Source of the DNA: a virus
DNA length: 64,000 nt
Strand: one strand, 5' to 3'
IMG/VR virus record: IMGVR_UViG_3300030109_006070
Location: 1-64,000 of that record
In this document: in pieces, positions 14,619 through 21,206 of the stretch
Layout of the letters: each line of letters begins with the position of its first letter
How positions within the stretch are numbered: the stretch's first letter is position 1
Translations under genes and position numbers: made by a program
Notes under the pieces: model-generated
Told to the model about the DNA's origin: nothing
The model's database searches: none
The model's input: only the letters and a program-made list of their open reading frames with translations

Positions 14619-15068
14619 ATGGCTAAAAAGAAAACACCTAAAAACAAAGAGGCCCCATTTAAAGAAGTTACTACAGGTCAGGAAAAACCTGCTAAAAAAG
14701 GCCTTCTCGAAGAGCTAGAGGAACTTAGAGCTAATGGAGAAACAAGCACCGCTCGCTACAAGGAAGTGATGCAGGAGATTGAGGTTATCTTCGGGACGGG
14801 CGAAACTAATTCTTTTGGCACAAATGATATCGAAGTCCTTAAGGATAAATTGGGGAGAATGAGCAAGGCAGACCTGCAAGCTTTTTCTAGAAAAGTAGGA
14901 GTCAACCCTTACTACGGCAAAGACGTAATCACTGCTAATATTATTAAAGAATTTAATAGATATCAAAGCAGAGGTAATATCGCTACAGCTCCTCTACCAG
15001 TTCCCGCTATTCAACTAGATCCAAATAACCCCCAACATAAGGAACTTCTTGATTGGTTAGAGGGTTAA
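14619..15068 (+). CDS. Head-tail region protein (149 aa), function unknown
   Basis: A Lys-rich N-terminus (MAKKKTPKNKE) leads into a helical pair (about 28-55: KKGLLEELEELRANGETSTA) and a compact domain at about 70-115: LKDKLGRMSKADLQAFSRKVGVNPY, which resembles a SAP-like or Rho-N-like helix-extended-loop-helix DNA/RNA-binding motif. Following the capsid gene, it may be a head completion or minor head protein. It has its own promoter motif after the capsid terminator. Confidence 0.5.
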   Translation: MAKKKTPKNKEAPFKEVTTGQEKPAKKGLLEELEELRANGETSTARYKEVMQEIEVIFGTGETNSFGTNDIEVLKDKLGRMSKADLQAFSRKVGVNPYYGKDVITANIIKEFNRYQSRGNIATAPLPVPAIQLDPNNPQHKELLDWLEG

Positions 15069-15080
15069 ATACTAAAAGAT

Positions 15081-15089
15081 AGTGTAATA
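15081..15089 (+). promoter_or_regulatory. AGTGTAATA promoter candidate
   Basis: AGTGTAATA, then six bases to the ATG at 15096, with no Shine-Dalgarno sequence. It is the tightest spacing of the recurrent motif on the plus strand. Confidence 0.5.
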
Positions 15090-15095
15090 CACTAT

Positions 15096-15581
15096 ATGCC
15101 GAACGTATTAGAAGATCTCGCTTCAGGAATTGTAGTCACCGAGTTTGATGGGGACACAGGAATTGCCACTGTATCTAATGTCAGTGGTTGGTTATTTGAA
15201 AACTTAGGGCAAGTAAACACTTACTTGTATACTAACTTCAGTGGAGCAGACGCTACAGGAACTTATGGTTTCATGGATATTGAGGCGCAAAATGTATTAA
15301 AGGAATTATACCTTTCTAATTACTACAATAAGCAAGCGAGAAACGCCCTTAGAGGCATCACAACCTCTACTGCTAGTGGAGACAACGTATTGTCCTTACG
15401 AGACGGAGAAAGCGCTGTTACGTTCGTTAATCGCAATGAAGTCTCTAAAGTTTATAGAGGGTTAGCTAGCGACTGCATGGACAAAGTAACGCAGTTATCC
15501 GCGCAGTATAATATATACCAAGCTCAACCTAGGCAATTAGGAGGTATTGACGCAAGCGGAATAGGTATTGTTTATACCTAG
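15096..15581 (+). CDS. Putative head-tail connector protein (161 aa)
   Basis: No named family recognised. The N-terminal 60 residues are strand-rich (VVTEFDGDTGIATVSNVSGW). From about 65 it becomes helical (MDIEAQNVLKELYLSNYYNKQARNALRG), and ends with a helix (VYRGLASDCMDKVTQLSAQYNIYQ) and a Gly-rich tail. Order relative to the capsid gene, and its size, suit a head-tail connector. The gene runs tail to tail with the leftward island; the two stop codons overlap by 4 bp. Confidence 0.5.
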   Translation: MPNVLEDLASGIVVTEFDGDTGIATVSNVSGWLFENLGQVNTYLYTNFSGADATGTYGFMDIEAQNVLKELYLSNYYNKQARNALRGITTSTASGDNVLSLRDGESAVTFVNRNEVSKVYRGLASDCMDKVTQLSAQYNIYQAQPRQLGGIDASGIGIVYT

Positions 15582-15814
15582 AGTCCGTGAGAAGCTTTAA
15601 GAGCTTTCTTGTCCTCTTTGTATTTAGCACGAAGAGAGTCTGCTTTTTTTGAGTCAGCAGCCACAGCAGATAGATAATCTGCCTTTAAGTCAGCTAGAGC
15701 TTCTCTGTAAGGCTTCTTAGGAGCCTTTGCCACTTCCTTCTTAGGGGTTTCCTTTTTAGGAGCAGCTTTTTGAGCTTTAGGCTTGGGTGTAGTTTTCTTT
15801 TTAGAATCGCTCAT
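15578..15814 (-). CDS. Lys/Ala/Pro-rich small protein (78 aa)
   Basis: A low-complexity, histone-H1-like composition: repeats of KKxTPK, APKKETPKKE and KAPKKPYREALADLKADY, followed by a charged helix. It probably binds DNA or an acidic virion surface. It is the last gene of the leftward structural island and starts 4 bp after the 58-aa gene, so it is made in the same transcript. Eukaryote-like H1 tails in phages are compositional convergence; no function is assigned. Confidence 0.6.
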   Translation of the reverse strand: MSDSKKKTTPKPKAQKAAPKKETPKKEVAKAPKKPYREALADLKADYLSAVAADSKKADSLRAKYKEDKKALKASHGL

Positions 15815-15818
15815 TTAA

Positions 15819-15995
15819 TTATGCGTCTGGATGTGTGTCGAACCAATCTTTACCGTCACCCAAGATTCTATTCTTTCTTCTCATGGGCACATTAGGATCA
15901 TTTAATTTAAAACCTTTTTTAGCAGGAGCTTTTTCCTCCCCTTTTGGGGAGGGTAAACTTTCTTTTTTTAGATCTTTTTTATCTGAATTTTTCAT
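15819..15995 (-). CDS. Small basic protein (58 aa)
   Basis: A short frame that fits neatly between its neighbours: ATG at 15995, five bases after the stop of the tube-like gene, and TAA at 15821-15819, four bases before the next start. The product is Lys-rich at the N-terminus (MKNSDKKDLKKESLPSPKGE) and has a more ordered end, FKLNDPNVPMRRKNRILGDG then DWFDTHPDA. The tight packing supports a real gene. Function unknown; likely a minor virion or assembly protein. Confidence 0.6.
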   Translation of the reverse strand: MKNSDKKDLKKESLPSPKGEEKAPAKKGFKLNDPNVPMRRKNRILGDGKDWFDTHPDA

Positions 15996-16000
15996 AAGTC

Positions 16001-17149
16001 TTACGTAAAGATTGCAGCGTCTCCGCAGCCACTCATGAATACTCCGTTAGAAGTATCATTTGGGCCACCAATTTGGGTAGAGAAGGTAAGGTCTACAGTT
16101 TTATTTGAGCCGATACTAGAAGAGAAGGACTGGCTATCAACTTTAAGACCTAGCAAGTTATACCGAACAACCTCATTAGAGTTTGAATCTTTAATTGTAA
16201 TACTCGCTTCACTTTCACCAAGGTCTAGGATACTTGCTAAGTTTTTAGATTGTGTATCAGATACAACAGCGCTGACATTTAAAGTGCAGCTAACTGGGAA
16301 ATCAACTTCTCTTGCAAATGGGAACCTGCTACCTAGTCTATCGATTGGAGATCTAGAAAGAGGAACTGAAATAGATGCGCTTTGAACGTGCGCTCCGTCA
16401 GCCCCGTCGATCTTAACCAGAGAGTCGGTTTCTAAATTAGCAAGGCTTAAAGTAATGTCTCCTGGGCGCAATGCTGTAAGCGCACCCCCCGCGAAACCTT
16501 CAATTCCACCATTTTCAGTTGGGTTAGGCAGTTGGATGTTTCTAGCTATGATTGTTCCAGCTTCTTGGTCTACTGCTGGAGTACCTGTAGTAGTCGCGCC
16601 AGCAACAGAATTCATATTAGAACCTTCTACAGTGACACTAACAGTAGGAAGTGATCCTACAGCCATATCTACCGTATAATCACTGATGTAGCAGTTACCG
16701 ACACCAATAACTGAATCTGAAGCATTTGGAGCTTCACCCGCACCAGCTTTATTCAAGTCTTCTCCATTAGGAGAAGTAAGAATAAAAAAGTTAACGCCAG
16801 AACCCGCTGTCAAATGGCCTGAAGCAAAGTTGCCTGATGAGAAGATCGAGTTGGTAATCTTTCTATTATTATTAGATCCTGAATTCTGCACAAAGAAACC
16901 CAGCGCTCTTTCGTTAAACCCATCTGTAAGGTAATAGCTAAAGTCAAGGTTTACAGTAGGAGGGTCTAGAACTAACGAGTCAATCCTCGCAAGATCACCA
17001 TACTGGTTTACGTCTTGTCGGTTAATAGTAAAGCTATAATTAGCACTTTGTACTCGACCTAATTGTTCGTGATCGGCTTTTAAATTTAGCGAAGCGTCCT
17101 CACTTACAAATAGTCCTTCTGATTGATAAATTACTCTGTTTCTGGCCAT
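16001..17149 (-). CDS. Tail-tube-like structural protein (paralogue B)
   Basis: A 382-aa beta-rich protein. It shares the layout of the 29600 protein: an N-terminal strand block (SANYSFTINRQDVNQYG), a low-complexity loop with NFFILTSPNGEDLNKAG, then DYTVDMAVGSLPTVSVTVEG near 163-183, a segment ISVPLSRSPIDRLGSRFPFA near 254-274, and a final strand block. The same order occurs in 29600 (FYVLVTKNGEDTFLNK, NYSVGTLPTVSTSY, NVSLERVSSYGLGNDYAYNR). I infer the major tail tube protein or a close copy. The gene opposes the main late block. Confidence 0.6.
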   Translation of the reverse strand: MARNRVIYQSEGLFVSEDASLNLKADHEQLGRVQSANYSFTINRQDVNQYGDLARIDSLVLDPPTVNLDFSYYLTDGFNERALGFFVQNSGSNNNRKITNSIFSSGNFASGHLTAGSGVNFFILTSPNGEDLNKAGAGEAPNASDSVIGVGNCYISDYTVDMAVGSLPTVSVTVEGSNMNSVAGATTTGTPAVDQEAGTIIARNIQLPNPTENGGIEGFAGGALTALRPGDITLSLANLETDSLVKIDGADGAHVQSASISVPLSRSPIDRLGSRFPFAREVDFPVSCTLNVSAVVSDTQSKNLASILDLGESEASITIKDSNSNEVVRYNLLGLKVDSQSFSSSIGSNKTVDLTFSTQIGGPNDTSNGVFMSGCGDAAIFT

Positions 17150-17198
17150 GATTTAAGATTCTTTCTTTTGTTTACAGTTTTATTGTTAAAATATGAAA

Positions 17199-18050
17199 TT
17201 ATTGGAAGCGATATCTATACTGATCTATGTCGAAATCGATGAATCCTACATAAAGTTCGTTAGCTAGGACGTTTCTTGTTCTATCGCTTAACTTAGATGT
17301 CCTTACCTTTTCTACACAGAATTTAGTTACATCTCCATAAGTATCTGCTAATCCTGTGTAATTAAAACTTCCGTCTTTTAAGTCTCCTAGTTCGTCTATT
17401 GGGTATCCAGACATCGGTATAGCTGCTATGACTTCATCGACAGAATCCATAAAAATAGATATAACTCCATCTAACTGGTAAGTGTCTTCTGCTAATATTA
17501 CAGCCTTTGCTTGTGTTTTTGTTCTCTGCATTCCACCTAAAGCGAAAGGATCGTTTTCAGCTTGGGATACAGACAAAAAGATGGCTGGAACTACATCGTC
17601 ATATGGCTGTATGTATGTTAGCGGTCCAGAGGGAATTCTTGAGTTAACAACATATTTGTTTTCTATGATTAAGTCATCCTCTGTGTCATTAGTCAAATAA
17701 ACACTAAAATCTTTTACTGCGAACTCACCAGTGACTGTCATGCTTGTGTTTGTCCCAGAAAATAAAGCTCTTCCGTTTTCAAAATCAAAAACTACCCCAT
17801 TATCTCGCCCAGAAGTGCTAGCGCCCACAACTGAAACACCTGTCGGTATTGTAGCTCCCGCGATTGAAGAATCTGTCACCCACTGTTTATATGGGCTACC
17901 GTAAGCTAAATATCTAGAATCCAAGCGAGGATCTTCGTAGTAATATAGCTGTCCAGTTTTATTGCTGTAAGCTTCTCCTTTTGTTAAAAGGAAATTGTCA
18001 AACCACAAAAAGAAAGATGTGGTTAATTTGTGCTGGAATTGTTCTATCAT
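17199..18050 (-). CDS. Putative tail-completion/virion protein (283 aa)
   Basis: No family recognised. The N-terminus (MIEQFQHKLTTSFFLWFDNFLLTKGEAYSN) is helical, and a mixed alpha/beta protein with many Asp/Tyr and a strand-rich end (LYVGFIDFDIDQYRYRFQ) follows. It overlaps the upstream gene by 4 bp (18050/18047) and is separated from the tube-like gene by 48 bp. The gene order, small head-tail gene, gp10-like, this gene, tube, suggests a tail terminator or connector. Confidence 0.5.
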   Translation of the reverse strand: MIEQFQHKLTTSFFLWFDNFLLTKGEAYSNKTGQLYYYEDPRLDSRYLAYGSPYKQWVTDSSIAGATIPTGVSVVGASTSGRDNGVVFDFENGRALFSGTNTSMTVTGEFAVKDFSVYLTNDTEDDLIIENKYVVNSRIPSGPLTYIQPYDDVVPAIFLSVSQAENDPFALGGMQRTKTQAKAVILAEDTYQLDGVISIFMDSVDEVIAAIPMSGYPIDELGDLKDGSFNYTGLADTYGDVTKFCVEKVRTSKLSDRTRNVLANELYVGFIDFDIDQYRYRFQ

Positions 18051-18631
18051 TTCAAATCTTCGAATCTTTTTCTGTATTTTCTAATAAGTGCGGAAATATA
18101 AGGTCTATTTTGGAATCTCCCACCTCTCACTTTATTTACACGACTTTGGACCGCTGCGCCCGATCTTCCTCCATCTTTCCTTAATAAATAGCCTAATCCT
18201 GACAATCCTCTTTCAATTCCCTCTGCCCAGCTTCTGCCTGTAGCCCACGGCAATGGTGTAATCGCAAAGATATCTTGTGCTGTGGGTAATGAAACTTCGA
18301 ACTCTACGCCTATGCCTCTCTTTCTAATTTCTTGTTTATATGTAAGTTGTATATTTTCTAAAGACTGTAAAATAGGGGATATTGGTTGTTCACCCGAATC
18401 AAACCCTATAAATGCGAAAAGATTACTAACTCCCCCCAATGTCCCGCTTATGTTGCTACCACTGGCTCCTTGCAATATTTCTATTGTAACAGGATCGGAT
18501 AAAAATTCTTTAATTAATTCGTTTTTAATGTTTTTAAATTTGTTTTTTATATCTTTTTCGAAACCTCTCCTTAGTTCTTTGGGGGCTTGTCTTTGCAAGG
18601 CTTGTTGCACATCTAGCGGTAATTTTGCCAT
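18047..18631 (-). CDS. HK97 gp10-like tail-completion protein (candidate)
   Basis: The start is placed at the ATG at 18631 (MAKLPLDVQQALQRQAPKE), one base after the upstream stop codon. The N-terminal half is a long amphipathic helix rich in Lys/Glu. The middle holds FAFIGFDSGEQPISPI, and the C-terminus is basic (KYRKRFEDLK). The length of 194 aa and position before the tube gene suit a neck or tail-completion protein of the HK97 gp10 type, but the sequence match is weak. Confidence 0.45.
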   Translation of the reverse strand: MAKLPLDVQQALQRQAPKELRRGFEKDIKNKFKNIKNELIKEFLSDPVTIEILQGASGSNISGTLGGVSNLFAFIGFDSGEQPISPILQSLENIQLTYKQEIRKRGIGVEFEVSLPTAQDIFAITPLPWATGRSWAEGIERGLSGLGYLLRKDGGRSGAAVQSRVNKVRGGRFQNRPYISALIRKYRKRFEDLK

Positions 18632-18632
18632 T

Positions 18633-19100
18633 TTAATCCACAGGGCTAAGAACAAATGTGTAGAATTGATTTGATGTTAATCCTCTTGGTTGCCCATCGC
18701 TTTCAATAATAAATTTTGTTCCATCAAACTCCACTCTCCTAGCCTCGCTTATATAGTCATACCCAGCTTGCTCTACCACAATTCTTACAGTTCCGTCAGG
18801 AACAACTACTTTGTTTTGTGTGCCAGCTTGATCTGCTGGTCCGTCATCCGTTAAATATGAAGTGTCCATATTATCATAATAGATCCTTGCGCTAAAAGTT
18901 TCAGATTCTGTGGTATATTCTACAGAGCTATTTGACCCCGTATTAGTTCTTCTATAAAGAGAATTCCAAGAATTATTTGATGCGATTAGCGTTTTCTTTG
19001 CGTTTTTATAAACAGTGATAGTCCTAGCAAAAGTAGTATGCAAGGTCGCAGCTAAATTTTGAACTTTTGTTATTTGGTCTTGTGATAAAAATCCTGCCAT
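18633..19100 (-). CDS. Putative head-tail joining protein (155 aa)
   Basis: Unrecognised. A helix at residues 6-40 (LSQDQITKVQNLAATLHTTFARTITVYKNAKK) leads into a beta-rich body with FSARIYYDN, VRIVVEQAGYDYI and a short C-terminal strand pair. The size and strand order resemble small head-closure or joining proteins. It is the first gene of the leftward island. A GTGTAAAA motif lies six bases before its ATG, matching the plus-strand late motif. Confidence 0.5.
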   Translation of the reverse strand: MAGFLSQDQITKVQNLAATLHTTFARTITVYKNAKKTLIASNNSWNSLYRRTNTGSNSSVEYTTESETFSARIYYDNMDTSYLTDDGPADQAGTQNKVVVPDGTVRIVVEQAGYDYISEARRVEFDGTKFIIESDGQPRGLTSNQFYTFVLSPVD

Positions 19101-19106
19101 GTTGAT

Positions 19107-19116
19107 TTTTACACTT
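19107..19116 (-). promoter_or_regulatory. AAGTGTAAAA promoter candidate, leftward
   Basis: On the minus strand AAGTGTAAAA ends six bases before the ATG at 19100. It is the clearest minus-strand copy of the recurrent motif and would drive the leftward island 19100 to 15578. Confidence 0.5.
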
Positions 19117-19144
19117 TTATTTATATAATAAGATAGGATTAAGG

Positions 19145-19432
19145 ATGAACGCTAAAAAAAATTTAGAAGAATTGTCTAATGATGAGATTTCTAGGCTATT
19201 CAAAATGATGTTGTATATGGTTGAAGATATGAAAAAAGATCATGATTTTCATTATGAAAAGCTCTATAGCCACATCCCTGAAGAATATCATCCCATCATT
19301 CAAACCGCCGACCACTTTACCCCTGATAAAGTAAATTGGATTAGAAAAAGAATTTTGGATTGCGGCAATGAGTCAATTAGAAATTTATGTTCTAGGATTG
19401 ATAATTATAAAGTAAGTTTTATATTTAAATAA
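19145..19432 (+). CDS. Small protein before tail chaperones (95 aa)
   Basis: Unrecognised. It is an all-helical, charged protein (ELSNDEISRLFKMMLYMVEDMKKDHDFHYEKL), with a second part, HFTPDKVNWIRKRILDCGNESI, that may form a small helical hairpin. AAGG lies directly before the ATG, one of the few Shine-Dalgarno-like sequences here. It faces the leftward island across a 44-bp divergent gap and heads the tail chaperone, tape-measure unit. Possibly a tail assembly factor. Confidence 0.5.
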   Translation: MNAKKNLEELSNDEISRLFKMMLYMVEDMKKDHDFHYEKLYSHIPEEYHPIIQTADHFTPDKVNWIRKRILDCGNESIRNLCSRIDNYKVSFIFK

Positions 19433-19443
19433 GGAAAAAGGTT

Positions 19444-20199
19444 ATGGCTTTAAAATCACTATATTCATTTACTCTCGATCAAGAAAAAGAAATCGAGAAA
19501 ACTCACACTCGTAAAAACAAGAAAACGGGTGAAGAGACGACTGTAACTAAGAAAGTTAAGGAAAAAGTTCCTGTAGAGGTTTTTATAAAAAGACCCTCTA
19601 GGAGACAGTTGGAGGACGCAGAATTAGAATATTCTGTAGAAATGAGTCGCTGTGTTAAAAGAGGAATTCTTACCAAAGCTATGCTTTATAAAAAATATAG
19701 CGATACAGGCGGTGTTTGGACAGAAGATGAAGCTAAAGATTATGGCAAGCTCTACAAAGAGACTTTCGAAATTCAGAACGAATACGTTCGCTTAGAGACT
19801 GTAGAAAACAAGTCTGAAGAACAAAAAGAAAAGCTAGAAAAACTCAAAGAAGATCTAGCTATGATTAGAAGAAAAGTTGTGGACGCGGAAACTTCGATGG
19901 AGACTCTTTTTAACCACACCGCCGACAATAAAGCTCAAAACAGATTATTACTTTGGTATACTTTAATGCTTACTCATGTTCAAGATGAGTCCCAAGAGGA
20001 GCCAGTTCCTTATTTTGAGGGTTTAGACTTTGAAGAAAAAATGGAAGACTATTATACTAAAGAAGATGAGTCTTCTAGTTTCTATGTAGATTTAATCAAA
20101 AAAGTGACAACAGTCTTAGCTTTTTGGTTCTTTAATCAAGCTTCTTCCCCCGAAGAATTCAATAAACTCATTGAAGATGTCGAAAAAGGTGAAGTTTGA
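19444..20199 (+). CDS. Putative tail assembly chaperone 1
   Basis: A 251-aa, charged, mostly helical protein. The N-terminus has a conserved-looking strand segment (KSLYSFTLDQEKEIEKTHTR) followed by VPVEVFIKRPSRRQLEDAELEYS. A long coiled coil (about 110-165) and a C-terminal helix (YVDLIKKVTTVLAFWFFNQ) follow. Its place two genes before the tape measure, and its overlap with a second helical protein in the -1 frame, match the lambda G/GT arrangement. A Shine-Dalgarno-like AAGG precedes the ATG. Sequence similarity to known chaperones is not evident by eye. Confidence 0.55.
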   Translation: MALKSLYSFTLDQEKEIEKTHTRKNKKTGEETTVTKKVKEKVPVEVFIKRPSRRQLEDAELEYSVEMSRCVKRGILTKAMLYKKYSDTGGVWTEDEAKDYGKLYKETFEIQNEYVRLETVENKSEEQKEKLEKLKEDLAMIRRKVVDAETSMETLFNHTADNKAQNRLLLWYTLMLTHVQDESQEEPVPYFEGLDFEEKMEDYYTKEDESSSFYVDLIKKVTTVLAFWFFNQASSPEEFNKLIEDVEKGEV

Positions 20200-21173
20200 A
20201 GGAAGAGTTCTACATCTCTCTAATTGGTGAGGCTTTCGACGGCTATACAGAAGAGCGTCTAGGGGATAGAACCGTTTACATAAAACATGTAAACATAAGA
20301 GATCAGAGGTATTTACATAAATACTATGAAAAGTATAAAAAGAAAGCTTTAGACAAAGGGGTGGAGACCGAAGAGCAGCGAATAAAATACGTTTTAAAAG
20401 AAGGTCTCTGGGAAGAAAAAGACGATATGCAAATCCAATCTTTGGATTTTGAAATAGATAATCTTAAAAAAACTGTCAACCAATTAATATTGGGTTCTCA
20501 AAGGCAAAAATATAGAGAAGAGATAGACAAAAAGACCGAAGAAGTAATTTCTTTAAAAGGTAAAAGAAAAGAAGTTATAGGCAAAACCGCTGAAGATTAT
20601 GCCACGGCTCGCAGTGGAGATGAAGTGTTAAGATTTTTATTGTTTAAAAACAAAGAATTAACTGAACATTTTTTCACAGAGTCAGAGTTTGATGATTTGG
20701 AAGCTTGGGAGATAGGAGCGTTAACAAAAATGCACTCCGACATACAGTCTAGACTTAGCGATAAAATTATACAAGAAGCGGTGTTAAGGCCCTTTTTTAG
20801 TATGTATTTATCTCTTTGTGAGGATGCCTACGGCTTTTATAGAAAACCTATCACAGAATTGACCATATATCAGTTGAGGGTTGTTTTGTATGGCAGAATG
20901 TTTTTTAACATTTTCCAATTTACCGAAGATATTCCAGACAATATTAGGGATGATCCTGAAAAGCTTTTAGCTTATTCTGAATCTAAGAAAAATAATAGTA
21001 ACAATCCTGTCAGAGATGATGCTGCGGGGTCTGCTGTTTTTGGAGCTACCGATCAAGACGTTAAAGAGTTGGGAGGCACATCGGGTACAGTTTCTTTAAC
21101 AGAAGAGGCTAAAAAGCATGGTGGCACACTAAACATGGAACAAATGATGCGATTAGCTGGGCATGATGTGTAA
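20196..21173 (+). CDS. Putative tail assembly chaperone 2 (TTG start)
   Basis: A 325-aa helical protein in the -1 frame of chaperone 1, overlapping it by TTGA. The only early start is TTG at 20196, with AAGGTGAAG about seven bases upstream as ribosome-binding site; no ATG occurs for over 75 residues. Either TTG is used or ribosomes shift into it as in lambda G/GT, though no classic slippery heptamer precedes the stop. The C-terminus (NMEQMMRLAGHDV) resembles the end of tail chaperones of some long-tailed phages. The tape measure follows. Confidence 0.55.
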   Translation: MKEEFYISLIGEAFDGYTEERLGDRTVYIKHVNIRDQRYLHKYYEKYKKKALDKGVETEEQRIKYVLKEGLWEEKDDMQIQSLDFEIDNLKKTVNQLILGSQRQKYREEIDKKTEEVISLKGKRKEVIGKTAEDYATARSGDEVLRFLLFKNKELTEHFFTESEFDDLEAWEIGALTKMHSDIQSRLSDKIIQEAVLRPFFSMYLSLCEDAYGFYRKPITELTIYQLRVVLYGRMFFNIFQFTEDIPDNIRDDPEKLLAYSESKKNNSNNPVRDDAAGSAVFGATDQDVKELGGTSGTVSLTEEAKKHGGTLNMEQMMRLAGHDV

Positions 21174-21178
21174 ATCTT

Positions 21179-21187
21179 TGTGTAATT
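21179..21187 (+). promoter_or_regulatory. TGTGTAATT promoter candidate plus RBS
   Basis: TGTGTAATT lies about 20 bases before the tape-measure ATG at 21207, with AAAGG between them. This copy has a normal leader and ribosome-binding site. Confidence 0.35.
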
Positions 21188-21206
21188 ACAATAAAGGTTT
21201 ACGGTT

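Noticed and set aside
20160-20199. Classic slippery site for a lambda G/GT-type frameshift
   Set aside because: Codons before the stop (GTC GAA AAA GGT) do not form an X-XXY-YYZ heptamer. TTG initiation with an AAGGTG site explains the second gene more simply.
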